64,000 nucleotides of DNA from positions 1 through 64,000 of the forward strand of contig JBOFJQ010000019.1 in NCBI GenBank assembly GCA_051656905.1, in the 5' to 3' direction. This DNA comes from JAGNZR01 sp051656905 (GTDB taxonomy: Bacteria > Fusobacteriota > Fusobacteriia > Fusobacteriales > Fusobacteriaceae). Below, in pieces: positions 17,382 to 26,889 of this stretch; the stretch's first letter is position 1; every line of letters begins with the position of its first letter. The notes under the pieces are model-generated. The model was not told the origin of the DNA and did no database searches. It saw only the letters and a list, made by a program, of their open reading frames with translations. The translations under genes and the position numbers were made by a program.

Positions 17382-17629
17382 TTTTACCTCCAAAAAATAT
17401 TATTTTCTTTATCTTATTCTACATTAAATAAATATGTATGTCCATATACTTCTATGAATTGAGGCTGTAAGAAAAAAACATAAAAAATTCTATTAATAAT
17501 TTAAATTTTTTTATAGAGTTTTATGGAAAAAAAATGAAAAATGCAGTATAATCCTTAATGGAATATAATTTAAAATATAAATAATTGTAATGTATTTTAG
17601 AGACACCCCAGATATTTAGGAGGAAAAGA

Positions 17630-18544
17630 ATGTCAGGAGAATTAAACGAACTTTTAAGACTAGTAAACAATGTAGGCATTGAAAGAGAATTAGATGGAAT
17701 TAAATATTATGAGTACTATAAAGGTCAATATTCAATGTTGAGAATGCTTAATTTAGAAAATATTATTTCTAATAAGAAATTTTTAGATTTACTTGAGTAT
17801 GTAAGAAAAGAGCATAATAGAAAATCTAGTTTATATATACCGCCAATATTCCCAATGTTAGATTCTATAGAATTTGGGTTAGAAAGAATTTTAAATGAGA
17901 GTTATAAAGATAGATTAACTAAACTTGATTTTGTGTATGGAAAAGAGTTTTGCTCTTATAACCTGTATATGGAACTTTTAAATGAAATAAGAAAAATTTA
18001 CAATATAACAGTTACTCCAGAAAATCAAGATACAAGCTTACTTGGAAATTTTGAAAATAGAAATAATAATCAAGAAAGCTTTGATAGCAGAAGCATTAAC
18101 CAAGAGAATTTAGAATCTCAAAGTTTTAAAAGGGAACCTGAAATTGCACAAAACTTTAGAAGGGAGCCAGAATCTAAACCTAAAGAGATAAAATTAGATT
18201 TATTAAACTTTTTTGAAAATAGTGGAGAGCAAGAGTCGTCAGGGTCTTTCTTCTCTTTAGATAGTAAAAAAAGTGAGGAAAATAAAAAAAGTGATTTAGG
18301 AATAGATATAGAAAAAGAAATCTTTTGTTTGAAAGATGATAGCTTTAAAAAAGATGGATTAAAAAAAGGTACATTGGTATTTTGCTCTCTTTTAAATACT
18401 GAAATAGATAATAATGGAATTTGTTTTGATATTTCTATGGTGGTTGATGGAATGGCAAATAAATCTGAAGCACCAAGAGAGATATTTAAAGTAAAAAACT
18501 ATAAAGAAATTTGTATAAATTGTAGTAATCATAAAAGTATCTAA
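17630..18544 (+). CDS. Protein of unknown function with a repeat-rich linker
   Basis: Not recognised. A 304-residue soluble protein with three parts. Residues 1-130 look helical and globular. Residues 140-185 form a low-complexity linker with ten-residue repeats (NQESFDSRSI then NQENLESQSF, and KREPEIAQNF then RREPESKP). Residues 225-304 contain five cysteines, ending in an EICINC element that could bind a metal. AGGAGG precedes the ATG, and TATAAT-like DNA lies about 80 bases upstream. It is monocistronic. Confidence 0.65.
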   Translation: MSGELNELLRLVNNVGIERELDGIKYYEYYKGQYSMLRMLNLENIISNKKFLDLLEYVRKEHNRKSSLYIPPIFPMLDSIEFGLERILNESYKDRLTKLDFVYGKEFCSYNLYMELLNEIRKIYNITVTPENQDTSLLGNFENRNNNQESFDSRSINQENLESQSFKREPEIAQNFRREPESKPKEIKLDLLNFFENSGEQESSGSFFSLDSKKSEENKKSDLGIDIEKEIFCLKDDSFKKDGLKKGTLVFCSLLNTEIDNNGICFDISMVVDGMANKSEAPREIFKVKNYKEICINCSNHKSI

Positions 18545-18616
18545 TTTTAAAATCAGAATTGAAGAATAAAATAATAAAGAAATAAAGAAATAATAAAGAA
18601 AAAAGATAGAAAATAA

Positions 18617-18662
18617 AAAAAGATAGAAAATACTTTATTAAAAAGGTTTTTCTATCTTTTTT
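18617..18662. terminator. Bidirectional terminator
   Basis: AAAAGATAGAAAA pairs with TTTTCTATCTTTT over about 13 bp around a 16-base loop, followed by T; it lies between convergent genes. Confidence 0.75.
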
Positions 18663-18682
18663 TCATATGCTTTATTTGAAAA

Positions 18683-19147
18683 TTATCTTCTCTCTTCTGG
18701 ATAAGAAACTATTCTTATCTCCATAGGAACCACACCTTGAGAAGTGGAAGCTATAGAAGAAAAAGCAGCAGAACTCAAGTCAACAACTCTTCCAGGAACA
18801 AAAGGTCCTCTATCGTTTATTCTTGCATTTATTCTTTTCCCAGTTTTAATATTTGTAACTTCAATAATTGTTCCAAATGGTAGAGATTTATGTGCAGCAG
18901 TAAAATCATTCATATTAAATCTTTCCCCTGATGCAGTAGAATTTCCATGAAGTTCTTTTCCATACCATGATCCTTTTCCTTGTTGGTAAAACTCATACAT
19001 ATCGGATCCTCTGAAAGGTGGCTTGTCATTTATTTCTTTAGTTATGTAAGTAATTTCTTGTGAGGTAGGCTCTTTTTTAACACTTTTAGAAGAACAACCA
19101 ACAAAAGTAAATGATAATAGTAATACTATATAAATAATGTTTTTCAT
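18683..19147 (-). CDS. rlpA: RlpA-like lipoprotein (double-psi beta-barrel)
   Basis: A 154-residue lipoprotein with a signal peptide and lipobox FVGC (C18). It then has the RlpA barrel: GSWYG, TASGE, TAAHKSLPFGT, the VTN element, and the INDRGPF loop with the catalytic-type aspartate followed by VVDLS. RlpA proteins act on glycan strands lacking peptide stems at the septum or influence envelope integrity. No SPOR domain is present, so it is the short form. GGAGG lies 6 bases before the ATG. The name follows the family; lytic activity is not proven. Confidence 0.88.
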   Translation of the reverse strand: MKNIIYIVLLLSFTFVGCSSKSVKKEPTSQEITYITKEINDKPPFRGSDMYEFYQQGKGSWYGKELHGNSTASGERFNMNDFTAAHKSLPFGTIIEVTNIKTGKRINARINDRGPFVPGRVVDLSSAAFSSIASTSQGVVPMEIRIVSYPEERR

Positions 19148-19344
19148 ATTTAACCTCCTAAATAATGTAAATAAAATTATTCAGTTAGTATTTTAACATA
19201 TTAATCTGAAAATTAACAGAAAAAAAATATTATAATTATGTTTTAATTTTTTTTATAAAAATGTTATAATATACTGAATCAAAATTTGTACTAAGAACAA
19301 AAGGTATGAAATAAAAAAAATAAAATCTAAAAGGAGATAAAATA

Positions 19345-20835
19345 ATGAATAAAGCTCTTGAAATAGTGACAAGTAATAAGATGACTTTTGAGCAAAAAGT
19401 TATTAATCTTGCACGTTATGCAGAAAGTACAATAGATGTTTTAGAGAAAAGCGATAGAATAAAAGAGTATTTAGAAAATGGAATTGTATGTGATCTTTTT
19501 GAAGGGAATGCTCCTTATAGACCGAGATATATACTACCAGATTATGAAAAATTTATGAAAACAGGATCTAAGTTTTTGGAATTAGAACCTGCAACAAATA
19601 TATTTGAAGCAACAAATAACCTATTAATATTTTATAAACATGTACCGTCAATTACAACTATGCCTGTTTACTTAGGTAATATAGATTATCTTTTAGAACC
19701 TTATGTAAAAAATGAAGATGAGGCATACCTTGCAATTAAATTATTTTTAAAACATATAGATGCAACAATTACAGATTCTTTCTGTCATGCTAATATAGGA
19801 CCAAAAGATACAAAAGCTGGAAGAATAATACTGAGAGTTATGAGAGAGTTACAACTTCCAACTCCTAATTTAACTTTAAAATATGATGAAACAACATCGG
19901 ACGAACTAGCAGTTCAAGCAATTAGCACAGGACTTATAACAGCTAAACCAAGTTTTGCTGATAATAGAAAGTTTGAAAAAGATTTTAAAGGTGACTATGG
20001 AATAGTTAGTTGCTACAATGGTTTAAAAGTTGGTGGAGGAGCAAACACTCTAGTACGTATAAGATTAAGAAAATTATCTTTACAAGCTAAATCAATAGAG
20101 CATTTCTTTGAAACTGTACTTCCTGAAGTATCTGAAGAAGTATTAAAGTATATAGATTTAAGATCTAAATTCATAGTAGAAGAGAGCAATTTCTTTGAAT
20201 CAAACTTCTTATGTACAGAAGGATTTTTAGCTAAAGAGAAATTTACAGGATTATTTGGAATAGTAGGATTAGCAGAGTGTGTAAATAATCTTTTAAAAGC
20301 TGAAAAGCAAGAAGATAAATTTGGATATAGTGCTATTGCAAACGAACTTGGAATAAGAGTGGTTAGTGCAATAGAAGCTTATATAAAAGGACATAAAACT
20401 CCTTATGCAGGAGAGTTCTTTGATAATACACACCTGTTCCACTCACAAGTTGGAATAGAAACAGATGAAGAGGAGAGCCCAGGATGTAGAATACCTGTTG
20501 GACAAGAGCCAGAAATATTCGATCATATAATTCAATCAGCTCCATTCCACAAATATTTCCCAAGCGGTGTAGGAGATATATTTGTATTTGATGAGACTTA
20601 TAAAAGAAATCCAGAAGCTATTTTAAATATAATAAAAGGTGCTTTTAAAACTGATTTAAGATTCTTCTCTTACTATTGCACTGATTGTGATGTAGTAAGA
20701 ATAACAGGGTATCTTGTAAAAAGATCAGAGATGGAAAAATTAGATAGAGGACAAATTGTTCTTAGAGATACAGAGGCACTTGGGAAAGGAAGTAGAGATA
20801 ATGGAAAAGCACTTGATAGAAGAGTTAGAAACTAA
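19345..20835 (+). CDS. yjjI: YjjI-type glycyl radical enzyme
   Basis: A 496-residue protein of the YjjI (DUF3029) glycyl-radical family. The C-terminal radical motif is RITGY (glycine about G455), and a candidate active-site cysteine lies in VSCYNG (C223). TDSFCHANIGPKD and CTDCD near the end add further cysteines. The chain is shorter than pyruvate formate-lyase but normal for YjjI. The next gene is its radical SAM activase, overlapping by 35 bases, which strongly supports the call. The reaction of YjjI is not established. Regulation is not evident beyond a TATAAT-like element about 80 bases upstream. Confidence 0.88.
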   Translation: MNKALEIVTSNKMTFEQKVINLARYAESTIDVLEKSDRIKEYLENGIVCDLFEGNAPYRPRYILPDYEKFMKTGSKFLELEPATNIFEATNNLLIFYKHVPSITTMPVYLGNIDYLLEPYVKNEDEAYLAIKLFLKHIDATITDSFCHANIGPKDTKAGRIILRVMRELQLPTPNLTLKYDETTSDELAVQAISTGLITAKPSFADNRKFEKDFKGDYGIVSCYNGLKVGGGANTLVRIRLRKLSLQAKSIEHFFETVLPEVSEEVLKYIDLRSKFIVEESNFFESNFLCTEGFLAKEKFTGLFGIVGLAECVNNLLKAEKQEDKFGYSAIANELGIRVVSAIEAYIKGHKTPYAGEFFDNTHLFHSQVGIETDEEESPGCRIPVGQEPEIFDHIIQSAPFHKYFPSGVGDIFVFDETYKRNPEAILNIIKGAFKTDLRFFSYYCTDCDVVRITGYLVKRSEMEKLDRGQIVLRDTEALGKGSRDNGKALDRRVRN

Positions 20836-21550
20836 AAGAGCTCAAGTAGTAAAAATATTTAAATTTTCAAATGTTGATGGACCTGGAAATAGAATGGCTA
20901 TTTTTTTTCAAGGTTGCAATTTTAATTGTAAATATTGCCATAATCCAGAAACAATTCCTTTTATAAATCCAGAAGTAAAATTAATGTCTGTAAAAGATAT
21001 TATGGATATGTTGGGAAATTTACATTATTTCTTAGAGGGAATAACTGTAAGTGGTGGAGAGGCAACACTGAATTATGAATTTATTTCAGAGCTTTTTAAA
21101 GAGATAAAAGGAAAATATCCAAATCTTACATGTTTCGTAGATACTAATGGTTCTTTAGACCTCTCAGAAGCTAAATTTGAACAGTTAATGAATACTACTG
21201 ATAAGTTTATGCTAGATGTTAAGGCTTGGGATCATACTGCTCATGAGAGCCTTACAGATATGGCGAATAAAATAGTTATTAAAAATTTAGATTATTTAAT
21301 AGATTTAAATAAAATTTATGAAGTAAGAGTAGTTGTTTTAGAAAATGAAATCTTTGGTAGTGAAGAAACTGTAAAAAATGTAAGTGAAAAAATAAAAAAT
21401 ACAGATATAAAACTGAAACTAATTAAATATAGACCTCACGGTGTTAGAGAAGAGATGAAAAAAGAATTGAGACCTCCTAGTGTGAAAAAAATGGAGAGAT
21501 TAAGAGATATATCTCTAGAAATTGGTGTGAGTGGTGTTCAAATAATATAA
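20801..21550 (+). CDS. yjjW: Glycyl-radical-enzyme activating protein (YjjW-like radical SAM enzyme)
   Basis: A 249-residue radical SAM protein with CNFNCKYC (C39, C43, C46), the DGPGNR substrate-side motif typical of glycyl-radical activases, and SGGEATL (SAM binding). It would abstract hydrogen from the glycine of the adjacent YjjI. ATG 20801 is used; the in-frame TTG at 20756 would lie deep inside yjjI. The chain is compact: directly after CHNPE it runs into the barrel, with no eight-cysteine ferredoxin-like insert as in many such activases, apparently including E. coli YjjW. A terminator follows. Confidence 0.85.
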   Translation: MEKHLIEELETKRAQVVKIFKFSNVDGPGNRMAIFFQGCNFNCKYCHNPETIPFINPEVKLMSVKDIMDMLGNLHYFLEGITVSGGEATLNYEFISELFKEIKGKYPNLTCFVDTNGSLDLSEAKFEQLMNTTDKFMLDVKAWDHTAHESLTDMANKIVIKNLDYLIDLNKIYEVRVVVLENEIFGSEETVKNVSEKIKNTDIKLKLIKYRPHGVREEMKKELRPPSVKKMERLRDISLEIGVSGVQII

Positions 21551-21553
21551 GTT

Positions 21554-21598
21554 AAATGAAATGGAAAGCTTAAAAAAAGTTATCCATTTCATTTTTTT
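21554..21598 (+). terminator. Terminator after yjjW
   Basis: A perfect 12-bp stem AAATGAAATGGA/TCCATTTCATTT with a 17-base loop, followed by T. Confidence 0.85.
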
Positions 21599-21619
21599 AG
21601 AAATTAAGGAGAAAAATAT

Positions 21620-22228
21620 ATGATAAAAGAAGCGTGTGTTGGATCTTTTAATGAAGCTAAAATAGCCATAATCAATGGTGCAAATAGAGTAGAACTTTGT
21701 GAAAATTTAGAAGTAGGAGGAACTACTCCTTCTTATGGAATGATAAAAAAATGTATTAAAGATTTAGAGGTGCCTACCTTAGTAATGATTAGACCAAGAG
21801 GTGGGGATTTTAATTATTCGATAGATGAAATAGAAATTATGAAAGAAGATATATTAAATTGTAAAAAGTTAGGAGTTGTAGGAGTTGTATTTGGAGTTTT
21901 AAAAGCAGATAATACAGTTGACTATGAACTATTAAAAGAGCTAGTTGAAATATCAAAACCTATGGAGATAACTTTCCACAAAGCTATTGATGAAGTTGAA
22001 AACCCTGTGAAAGAGATAGAAAAATTTATTGAGTTAGGAATAACGAGAATTTTAACTTCTGGGAAGAAAGATACTGCTTTAGAAGGACAACTATTATTGA
22101 ATGAGATGCTAAAAGCTTCCCAGAATAAAATTAAAATAGTTGTTGCAGGAAAAGTTACTAAGGACAATTTAGAAACGATATCTCAAAATATCCCATCTTC
22201 TGAATTTCATGGTAAGAGAATAGTATAG
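21620..22228 (+). CDS. cutC: CutC family protein
   Basis: A 202-residue TIM-barrel protein of the CutC family: EACVGSFNEA at the start, NRVELCENLEVGGTTPSYG (about 22-40), MIRPRGGDFNYS, FHKAIDE and ILTSG. CutC has been linked to copper tolerance, but its biochemical role remains unclear. It is slightly shorter than most members (about 240), with the last strand trimmed. No copper genes are adjacent. GGAG precedes the ATG. Confidence 0.88.
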   Translation: MIKEACVGSFNEAKIAIINGANRVELCENLEVGGTTPSYGMIKKCIKDLEVPTLVMIRPRGGDFNYSIDEIEIMKEDILNCKKLGVVGVVFGVLKADNTVDYELLKELVEISKPMEITFHKAIDEVENPVKEIEKFIELGITRILTSGKKDTALEGQLLLNEMLKASQNKIKIVVAGKVTKDNLETISQNIPSSEFHGKRIV

Positions 22229-22237
22229 TAGGAATTA

Positions 22238-22268
22238 AAAAAAAGCTCTCAATTTGAGAGCTTTTTTT
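22238..22268. terminator. Bidirectional terminator between cutC and alr
   Basis: GCTCTC/GAGAGC with an AATTT loop, extended by A and T runs on both sides, between convergent genes. Confidence 0.85.
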
Positions 22269-22319
22269 ATTTAAAGATATATTCATTTTTTATAACTTTA
22301 TAATTTTATTAGTTATGGC

Positions 22320-23372
22320 TTATTTAATTACTCTTTCAATTCTATCATTAATTAAAACCAGAACCTCTTGCATACCCATTTCTAAATGATTTACAGTTTT
22401 TGTTACGTCATAGTATAAAGAAACTTCATCTCCAACTTTGATGTTATCATCAACTAGTACGAAAGTATTATCCATAGTAATTTGTTTAATTTCAAATTCT
22501 TTTCTTTTAATTAAACATTTTCCAAACTCATTTTTCTTGATAAAACCGTCCCCATACCCTATTGTTATTCTAGCAATATTTTTATTATCATCAATTCCTA
22601 AAGAATCTTTTAATTCATAAGCTAAATATTTGTTTTGTTCTATAGATTTAATATCTTCAACAGCACCTATTAAAGAAAAAACTTGTTTTAAATTAGGTTC
22701 GTGATAACCAGATTCTTGAAGACCATAAGTAAGCATACCAGGTCTTATATGTGTAACAATTTCACAATCATAATTAAAAACAGAAGCACTATTTTGGAAA
22801 TGAATCATTTCAAATTTTTCTCTTCCTATTTTATTTATTAAGTTAGTAAGATTATTTATTACTTCTAAACCATCCTTATAAGTAGCAGCAAATAAATGAG
22901 TATAGATTCCTGAAAAAACTAAGTTTTTTTCTTTTATGATATCTAATAATTCATCTTGCTGATTATATGAAATACCATTTCTTCCAAAACCGAAATCTAT
23001 TTTTAAATGCATTCTATTAGAAGGTATTCCATAGTTTAAAGCATCTTTAAGATGAGTAAGATTATTTATTGATAATAAGATATTTTTTTCGTCGATAACT
23101 AATTCAAACTCTTTGATAGACTCAAGAACTACAATCTTAATATCAGGATAATTTCCGTTTCTAAGTATCTTTTTAGCTTCAGATAGCTTAGCTACTATAA
23201 ATTCTTTTTGTCCTGCAGAGTATAGAATGCTAACAATTTCATTTATTCCATGACCGTAAGCATTAGCTTTTATTACGGGAATAATTTTTTTATTTTTAAT
23301 AGTGGTTAAGTATTGAATATTGTGTAATAAATTGTCCTTATTTATAACTAATTTAAAATTATTATTTGCCAT
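22320..23372 (-). CDS. alr: Alanine racemase
   Basis: A 350-residue PLP enzyme with the lysine motif VIKANAYGHG (K35) and the catalytic tyrosine motif GYGDG in the C-terminal barrel domain. It interconverts L- and D-alanine for peptidoglycan. The PLP phosphate and base contacts look normal. It is a little shorter than the family norm (about 370). An upstream GGGGGAAA element precedes the ATG. A broader amino-acid racemase is possible, but alanine is the default. Confidence 0.88.
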   Translation of the reverse strand: MANNNFKLVINKDNLLHNIQYLTTIKNKKIIPVIKANAYGHGINEIVSILYSAGQKEFIVAKLSEAKKILRNGNYPDIKIVVLESIKEFELVIDEKNILLSINNLTHLKDALNYGIPSNRMHLKIDFGFGRNGISYNQQDELLDIIKEKNLVFSGIYTHLFAATYKDGLEVINNLTNLINKIGREKFEMIHFQNSASVFNYDCEIVTHIRPGMLTYGLQESGYHEPNLKQVFSLIGAVEDIKSIEQNKYLAYELKDSLGIDDNKNIARITIGYGDGFIKKNEFGKCLIKRKEFEIKQITMDNTFVLVDDNIKVGDEVSLYYDVTKTVNHLEMGMQEVLVLINDRIERVIK

Positions 23373-23556
23373 AACTTTCCCCCTTAAGTTTTTGTTATAT
23401 CTATAATATCGTTATTTGTAGTAAAAATCAATCTATATAAGTTAAAAAACAAAAAATAAAATATAGAAAATATAATTATGGTATAATTATTGTGGATTAA
23501 GTAGGAAATAAGAGGTATACTTACAGATATATTTAAATGTTATTAGGAGTGATAAA

Positions 23557-24840
23557 GTGAAAAAGGTAAAAATTATAATCGGTTCAATTTTGATAGCTTT
23601 AATCTGTGTTTTAGGTGTAGTTTATTATAAACGTGATGCATATTTTGATCAATTTTTAAGAAACTCTTTGAAGATAGAGTTTAAAGATTCGAAAGTAGAT
23701 TTTTTTAAAAAAAATGTAACATTAAATGAAGTAAGCTATAAAAAAGTAAAAAAAATGATAACTAATACTTATACAGCAGAGAAGGTAATGGTTGATTTTA
23801 AAGAGATAAATGTAAAAGAAAGATTAGCTCATATAAATAAAGCTGAAGTGGAAGGGTTTAATTTTATCACTGAAATAAATGATGAAAAGGAAAAAGTTGC
23901 TTTACAAGAGGAAACACCAACTTCAACACCAACTAATGAAGTGGTAGCTTTAGATAAAAAACAAGAGAATAAAGTAGTAATATCAGATAGTTCTATGAAT
24001 GATTCTAAGAAGAAAAAGAAAAAAGATAAATGGTACAGCCCTTTTAAAGATTTAGTAAAGAAAATTGAAGAGGTAGCAAAAGAAAAAATGTTTTCACCTT
24101 CATCATTAGTTGATGATGATTTATTAGATGCAATGATAAATGAAAAAATAGGGAAAGATTTAGAAAAAAAACTAAATAAAGAAGTAGTTAAAATAAATTA
24201 TTTCTATGGAGGGTTAAAAGAAGAAAATACTCTAAGAAAAAGTGTAGACCCATTATCGAATAATCAAAATTTAGAAAATAAAGAATGGACTGTAAAAATA
24301 GATAGTTTGGATATTGACTCTAAATTATTTAATACAGTTTTAAAAGGTAATATAAAAAATATTGTGGTGCCTCTTTGTATGGTGGAGGAAGAGTCTCCAA
24401 TAAAAATTGAGTTGTCAGATATAACAAATATAAATAAAATTTCAGGAGAATTGTCTATAGACAAAGCTAATATAGTAGTTAACGCTCCAGAGTTTGATTA
24501 TAAAATGATTCCTGATGCTGCAAGATATATTGAAAGTGGAGAGTTTAATTTAACACAAACATTAGATTACAAGGATGATGTTTTAGTTATAGATGGAATG
24601 ATAATTGTAAAAAATCTTAAATTAAATACTGATAATCTTGTAAATGAAATCTTAAAAAAGAATAAGATTCCTCTTGTTGATCCAAGAGCTCAAATTCTGA
24701 AATATATGTTTAAAAAAATTAATAGTGCTAAATTAATATATACATACGATTCGAAAGAGGGTAAATTAGTAATAAAAACAGATTTACAGAAACAACTAAG
24801 TAAAATTTTAACTAACGAGCTAAAATTAAAAGTAAATTAA
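23557..24840 (+). CDS. Single-pass membrane-anchored protein, AsmA-like (tentative)
   Basis: Not firmly recognised. It has 427 residues: an N-terminal membrane segment (about 5-23), a region with a VxFKEINVKERL pattern like AsmA/TIGR03545-type envelope proteins, a lysine-rich patch near 150-160, and a C-terminal half rich in beta-strands. It is likely anchored in the inner membrane and extended into the periplasm. AsmA-like proteins are linked to lipid transport to the outer membrane; that function here is inference. It is a lone gene with GGAG and a GTG start at 23557. Confidence 0.55.
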   Translation: MKKVKIIIGSILIALICVLGVVYYKRDAYFDQFLRNSLKIEFKDSKVDFFKKNVTLNEVSYKKVKKMITNTYTAEKVMVDFKEINVKERLAHINKAEVEGFNFITEINDEKEKVALQEETPTSTPTNEVVALDKKQENKVVISDSSMNDSKKKKKKDKWYSPFKDLVKKIEEVAKEKMFSPSSLVDDDLLDAMINEKIGKDLEKKLNKEVVKINYFYGGLKEENTLRKSVDPLSNNQNLENKEWTVKIDSLDIDSKLFNTVLKGNIKNIVVPLCMVEEESPIKIELSDITNINKISGELSIDKANIVVNAPEFDYKMIPDAARYIESGEFNLTQTLDYKDDVLVIDGMIIVKNLKLNTDNLVNEILKKNKIPLVDPRAQILKYMFKKINSAKLIYTYDSKEGKLVIKTDLQKQLSKILTNELKLKVN

Positions 24841-24946
24841 TAGATGCATTACTGAAATTTTTAAAGGAAAAACACTTTGTTTTATAAATAATATATCATA
24901 CATAGAAGTTCATCTATAATTATAGAACTAAAAATGGAGGTATATC

Positions 24947-25525
24947 ATGAAGTGTTTAGTTATTTATTCTCATCCTAATGAAAAAAGCTTTAATTTTGCA
25001 GTAAAAGAGGAGGTTGTAAAGCAACTTCAAGAAAATAAACACGAAGTAGAAGTAAGGGATCTTTATGCTATAAACTTTAACCCTGCTCTATCCCTTAAAG
25101 ACTTTTCTATACTTGGAGAGGGGAACATTCCAAAAGATATAGAAATAGAGCAAAACTTTATAACGTGGGCAGATGCAATTATAGTTATTCACCCTACATG
25201 GTGGAACAGTTTTCCTGCAATGCTAAAAGGGTATATAGATAAAGTTTTATTACCTGGATTTGCATATAAGTATGGAGATAGTGGAGTTGTACCTTTATTA
25301 ACAGGAAAAAAAGGGCTAATTTTTAGAACTTTAGGTGGCGACGAAAAACTAAATCTAGAAGATGGTAGAAAAAAAGCATATGAGACTACATCAAATTATG
25401 GAACGCTTGGTTTTTGTGGTATAGATATACTAAATATAGAAAATTTCTGGTCAGCTCCTTTTGTTGATGATGTAAAAAGAAAAGAATATCTATCAAAAAT
25501 AAAAGAAGTTATCAAAAAGTTATAA
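24947..25525 (+). CDS. NAD(P)H-dependent quinone/flavin oxidoreductase, flavodoxin-like fold
   Basis: A 192-residue protein of the NAD(P)H dehydrogenase (quinone)/MdaB-YwrO family: YSHPNEKSFN for the FMN phosphate loop (about 6-15), HPTWWNSFPAMLKGYIDKVLLPGFAY (about 84-109) and the GLIFRTLGG strand. It would reduce quinones or other acceptors with two electrons from NAD(P)H. GGAGG lies 8 bases before the ATG. It is monocistronic and followed by a terminator. Confidence 0.86.
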   Translation: MKCLVIYSHPNEKSFNFAVKEEVVKQLQENKHEVEVRDLYAINFNPALSLKDFSILGEGNIPKDIEIEQNFITWADAIIVIHPTWWNSFPAMLKGYIDKVLLPGFAYKYGDSGVVPLLTGKKGLIFRTLGGDEKLNLEDGRKKAYETTSNYGTLGFCGIDILNIENFWSAPFVDDVKRKEYLSKIKEVIKKL

Positions 25526-25548
25526 AATAAATAAAAAAATAATAAATA

Positions 25549-25588
25549 AAAAAAGTATTTATGTTTAATTCATAAATACTTTTTTATT
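25549..25588. terminator. Bidirectional terminator
   Basis: AAAAAGTATTTATG pairs with CATAAATACTTTTT (14 bp) around TTTAATT, between convergent genes. Confidence 0.85.
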
Positions 25589-25644
25589 TTATATTTTAAA
25601 ATTATTTTATATAAAGCATATTTTTTAAATATTCAAAAAAATAC

Positions 25645-26727
25645 TTATAGTGTCTCTAAAGGTGGTAGGTCAAACTTTTTACCTAATTGGCAAATATCTT
25701 CATATACAATATCAAGAAGTTCAATACCATTAACTAAATTATAATCCTCAGCTTCACTTTCTTTAAGCCCAGCATAGTATACTCTGTCATTCTCAGGAGA
25801 TGGAGGAGTATTTTTTAAACCTTGTAGAAGTTCATCCATGTCAGCTTTGAATTGATTAATATCTCTGAAGTTTTCTATCTTTATAGCCATAAAAAAATGA
25901 CTTACACGAGAAGCTGTGCAACGAGCATCTTGTATTTTATCAGAGAACTCACTTCCTGCTAAAACACCAGTTAAAATATCTACCATCATAGCAAGTCCGT
26001 AGCCTTTATGGCCACCGAAAGTTTCCCCTTCCCCTCCAAGTGGTAAAATTCCTCCACCTAAATTATTAATAAGACCTTTTAGAATAAGACCAGGATTATT
26101 TGCTGTTTGCCCATTATTGTCTACAGCCCATCCATTTGGAAGTGTCTTTCCTTCTCTATTGTAAACTTCAACTTTTCCTACAGTGATAACAGTTGTAGAC
26201 ATATCTAAAACAAAGTCTTTCTCTTTATTTGCAGGTGCAGCAAAAGCTATTGGATTAGTACCAAATTTAACTTTGGTACCGAAAGTTGGCATTCCAAATG
26301 CAGATGAATTAGTCATAGAAAAACCTATCATATCTTTTTCTGCAGCCATCATAGCATAGTATCCAGCTATTCCATAGTGATTAGAATTTCTTACACACCC
26401 AATTCCAATTCCATGTTTTTCAGCTTTTTCAATTACTCTATTCATAACATCATAACTAACAGCCGCTCCCATTTTTCCATCTCCATCAACAGCTAGAGTG
26501 TTAGGTGTTTCTTTTATGATATTTAAGACTCCATTTAAATTTGTAACATCTTTCTCAATCGCTTCTACATACATAGAAAGTCTAGCAACCCCATGAGATG
26601 GGATATTTCTTAAATCAGCTTTAACAAGGACATCTGCACAGATATCAGCCTCATTTTTTTCAACTCCATTGCAATGAAGTACTTGTGAACAGTAGTCTCT
26701 AAGTTTTGTTGAACAAATTTGTTTCAT
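25645..26727 (-). CDS. Malate/L-lactate/ureidoglycolate dehydrogenase family oxidoreductase (Ldh2 type)
   Basis: A 360-residue NAD(P)-dependent 2-hydroxyacid dehydrogenase of the second malate/lactate family, which is unrelated to Rossmann LDH. Visible features are the SHG catalytic histidine (about H45), NSNHYG, FGTNPIAFAAP (nucleotide loop), DMSTT and the HKGYGLAMMVDILTGVL helix. It oxidises or reduces a 2-hydroxy/2-oxo acid such as malate, sulfolactate or ureidoglycolate; the substrate cannot be told. It is a lone gene with GGAGAG before the ATG. Confidence 0.85.
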   Translation of the reverse strand: MKQICSTKLRDYCSQVLHCNGVEKNEADICADVLVKADLRNIPSHGVARLSMYVEAIEKDVTNLNGVLNIIKETPNTLAVDGDGKMGAAVSYDVMNRVIEKAEKHGIGIGCVRNSNHYGIAGYYAMMAAEKDMIGFSMTNSSAFGMPTFGTKVKFGTNPIAFAAPANKEKDFVLDMSTTVITVGKVEVYNREGKTLPNGWAVDNNGQTANNPGLILKGLINNLGGGILPLGGEGETFGGHKGYGLAMMVDILTGVLAGSEFSDKIQDARCTASRVSHFFMAIKIENFRDINQFKADMDELLQGLKNTPPSPENDRVYYAGLKESEAEDYNLVNGIELLDIVYEDICQLGKKFDLPPLETL

Positions 26728-26843
26728 AATCTCTCCTCTTGCAAAAATATTTTTTTATTTCATAGATAGTATATCTTTAAAGGGAATTTGTCAAATGAAA
26801 TGTTAAAATTATTTTATAGATGAGAAATAAATATGATATAATC

Positions 26844-26870
26844 TTAAAAATTAAAAATTAAAAATTAAAA
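26844..26870 (+). repeat. Heptamer tandem repeat (TTAAAAA, nearly four copies)
   Basis: The unit TTAAAAA occurs three times and is followed by TTAAAA. It lies between a TATAAT (26836-26841) and the GGAGG of the GNAT gene at 26890, so its copy number would change the leader length. Confidence 0.7.
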
Positions 26871-26889
26871 TTTGAAATAAGGAGGATTT

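Noticed and set aside
18563..18640. A-rich AAAGAAATAAAG-type repeats
   Set aside because: Simple AT-rich intergenic sequence, apart from the terminator stem listed; no regular unit.
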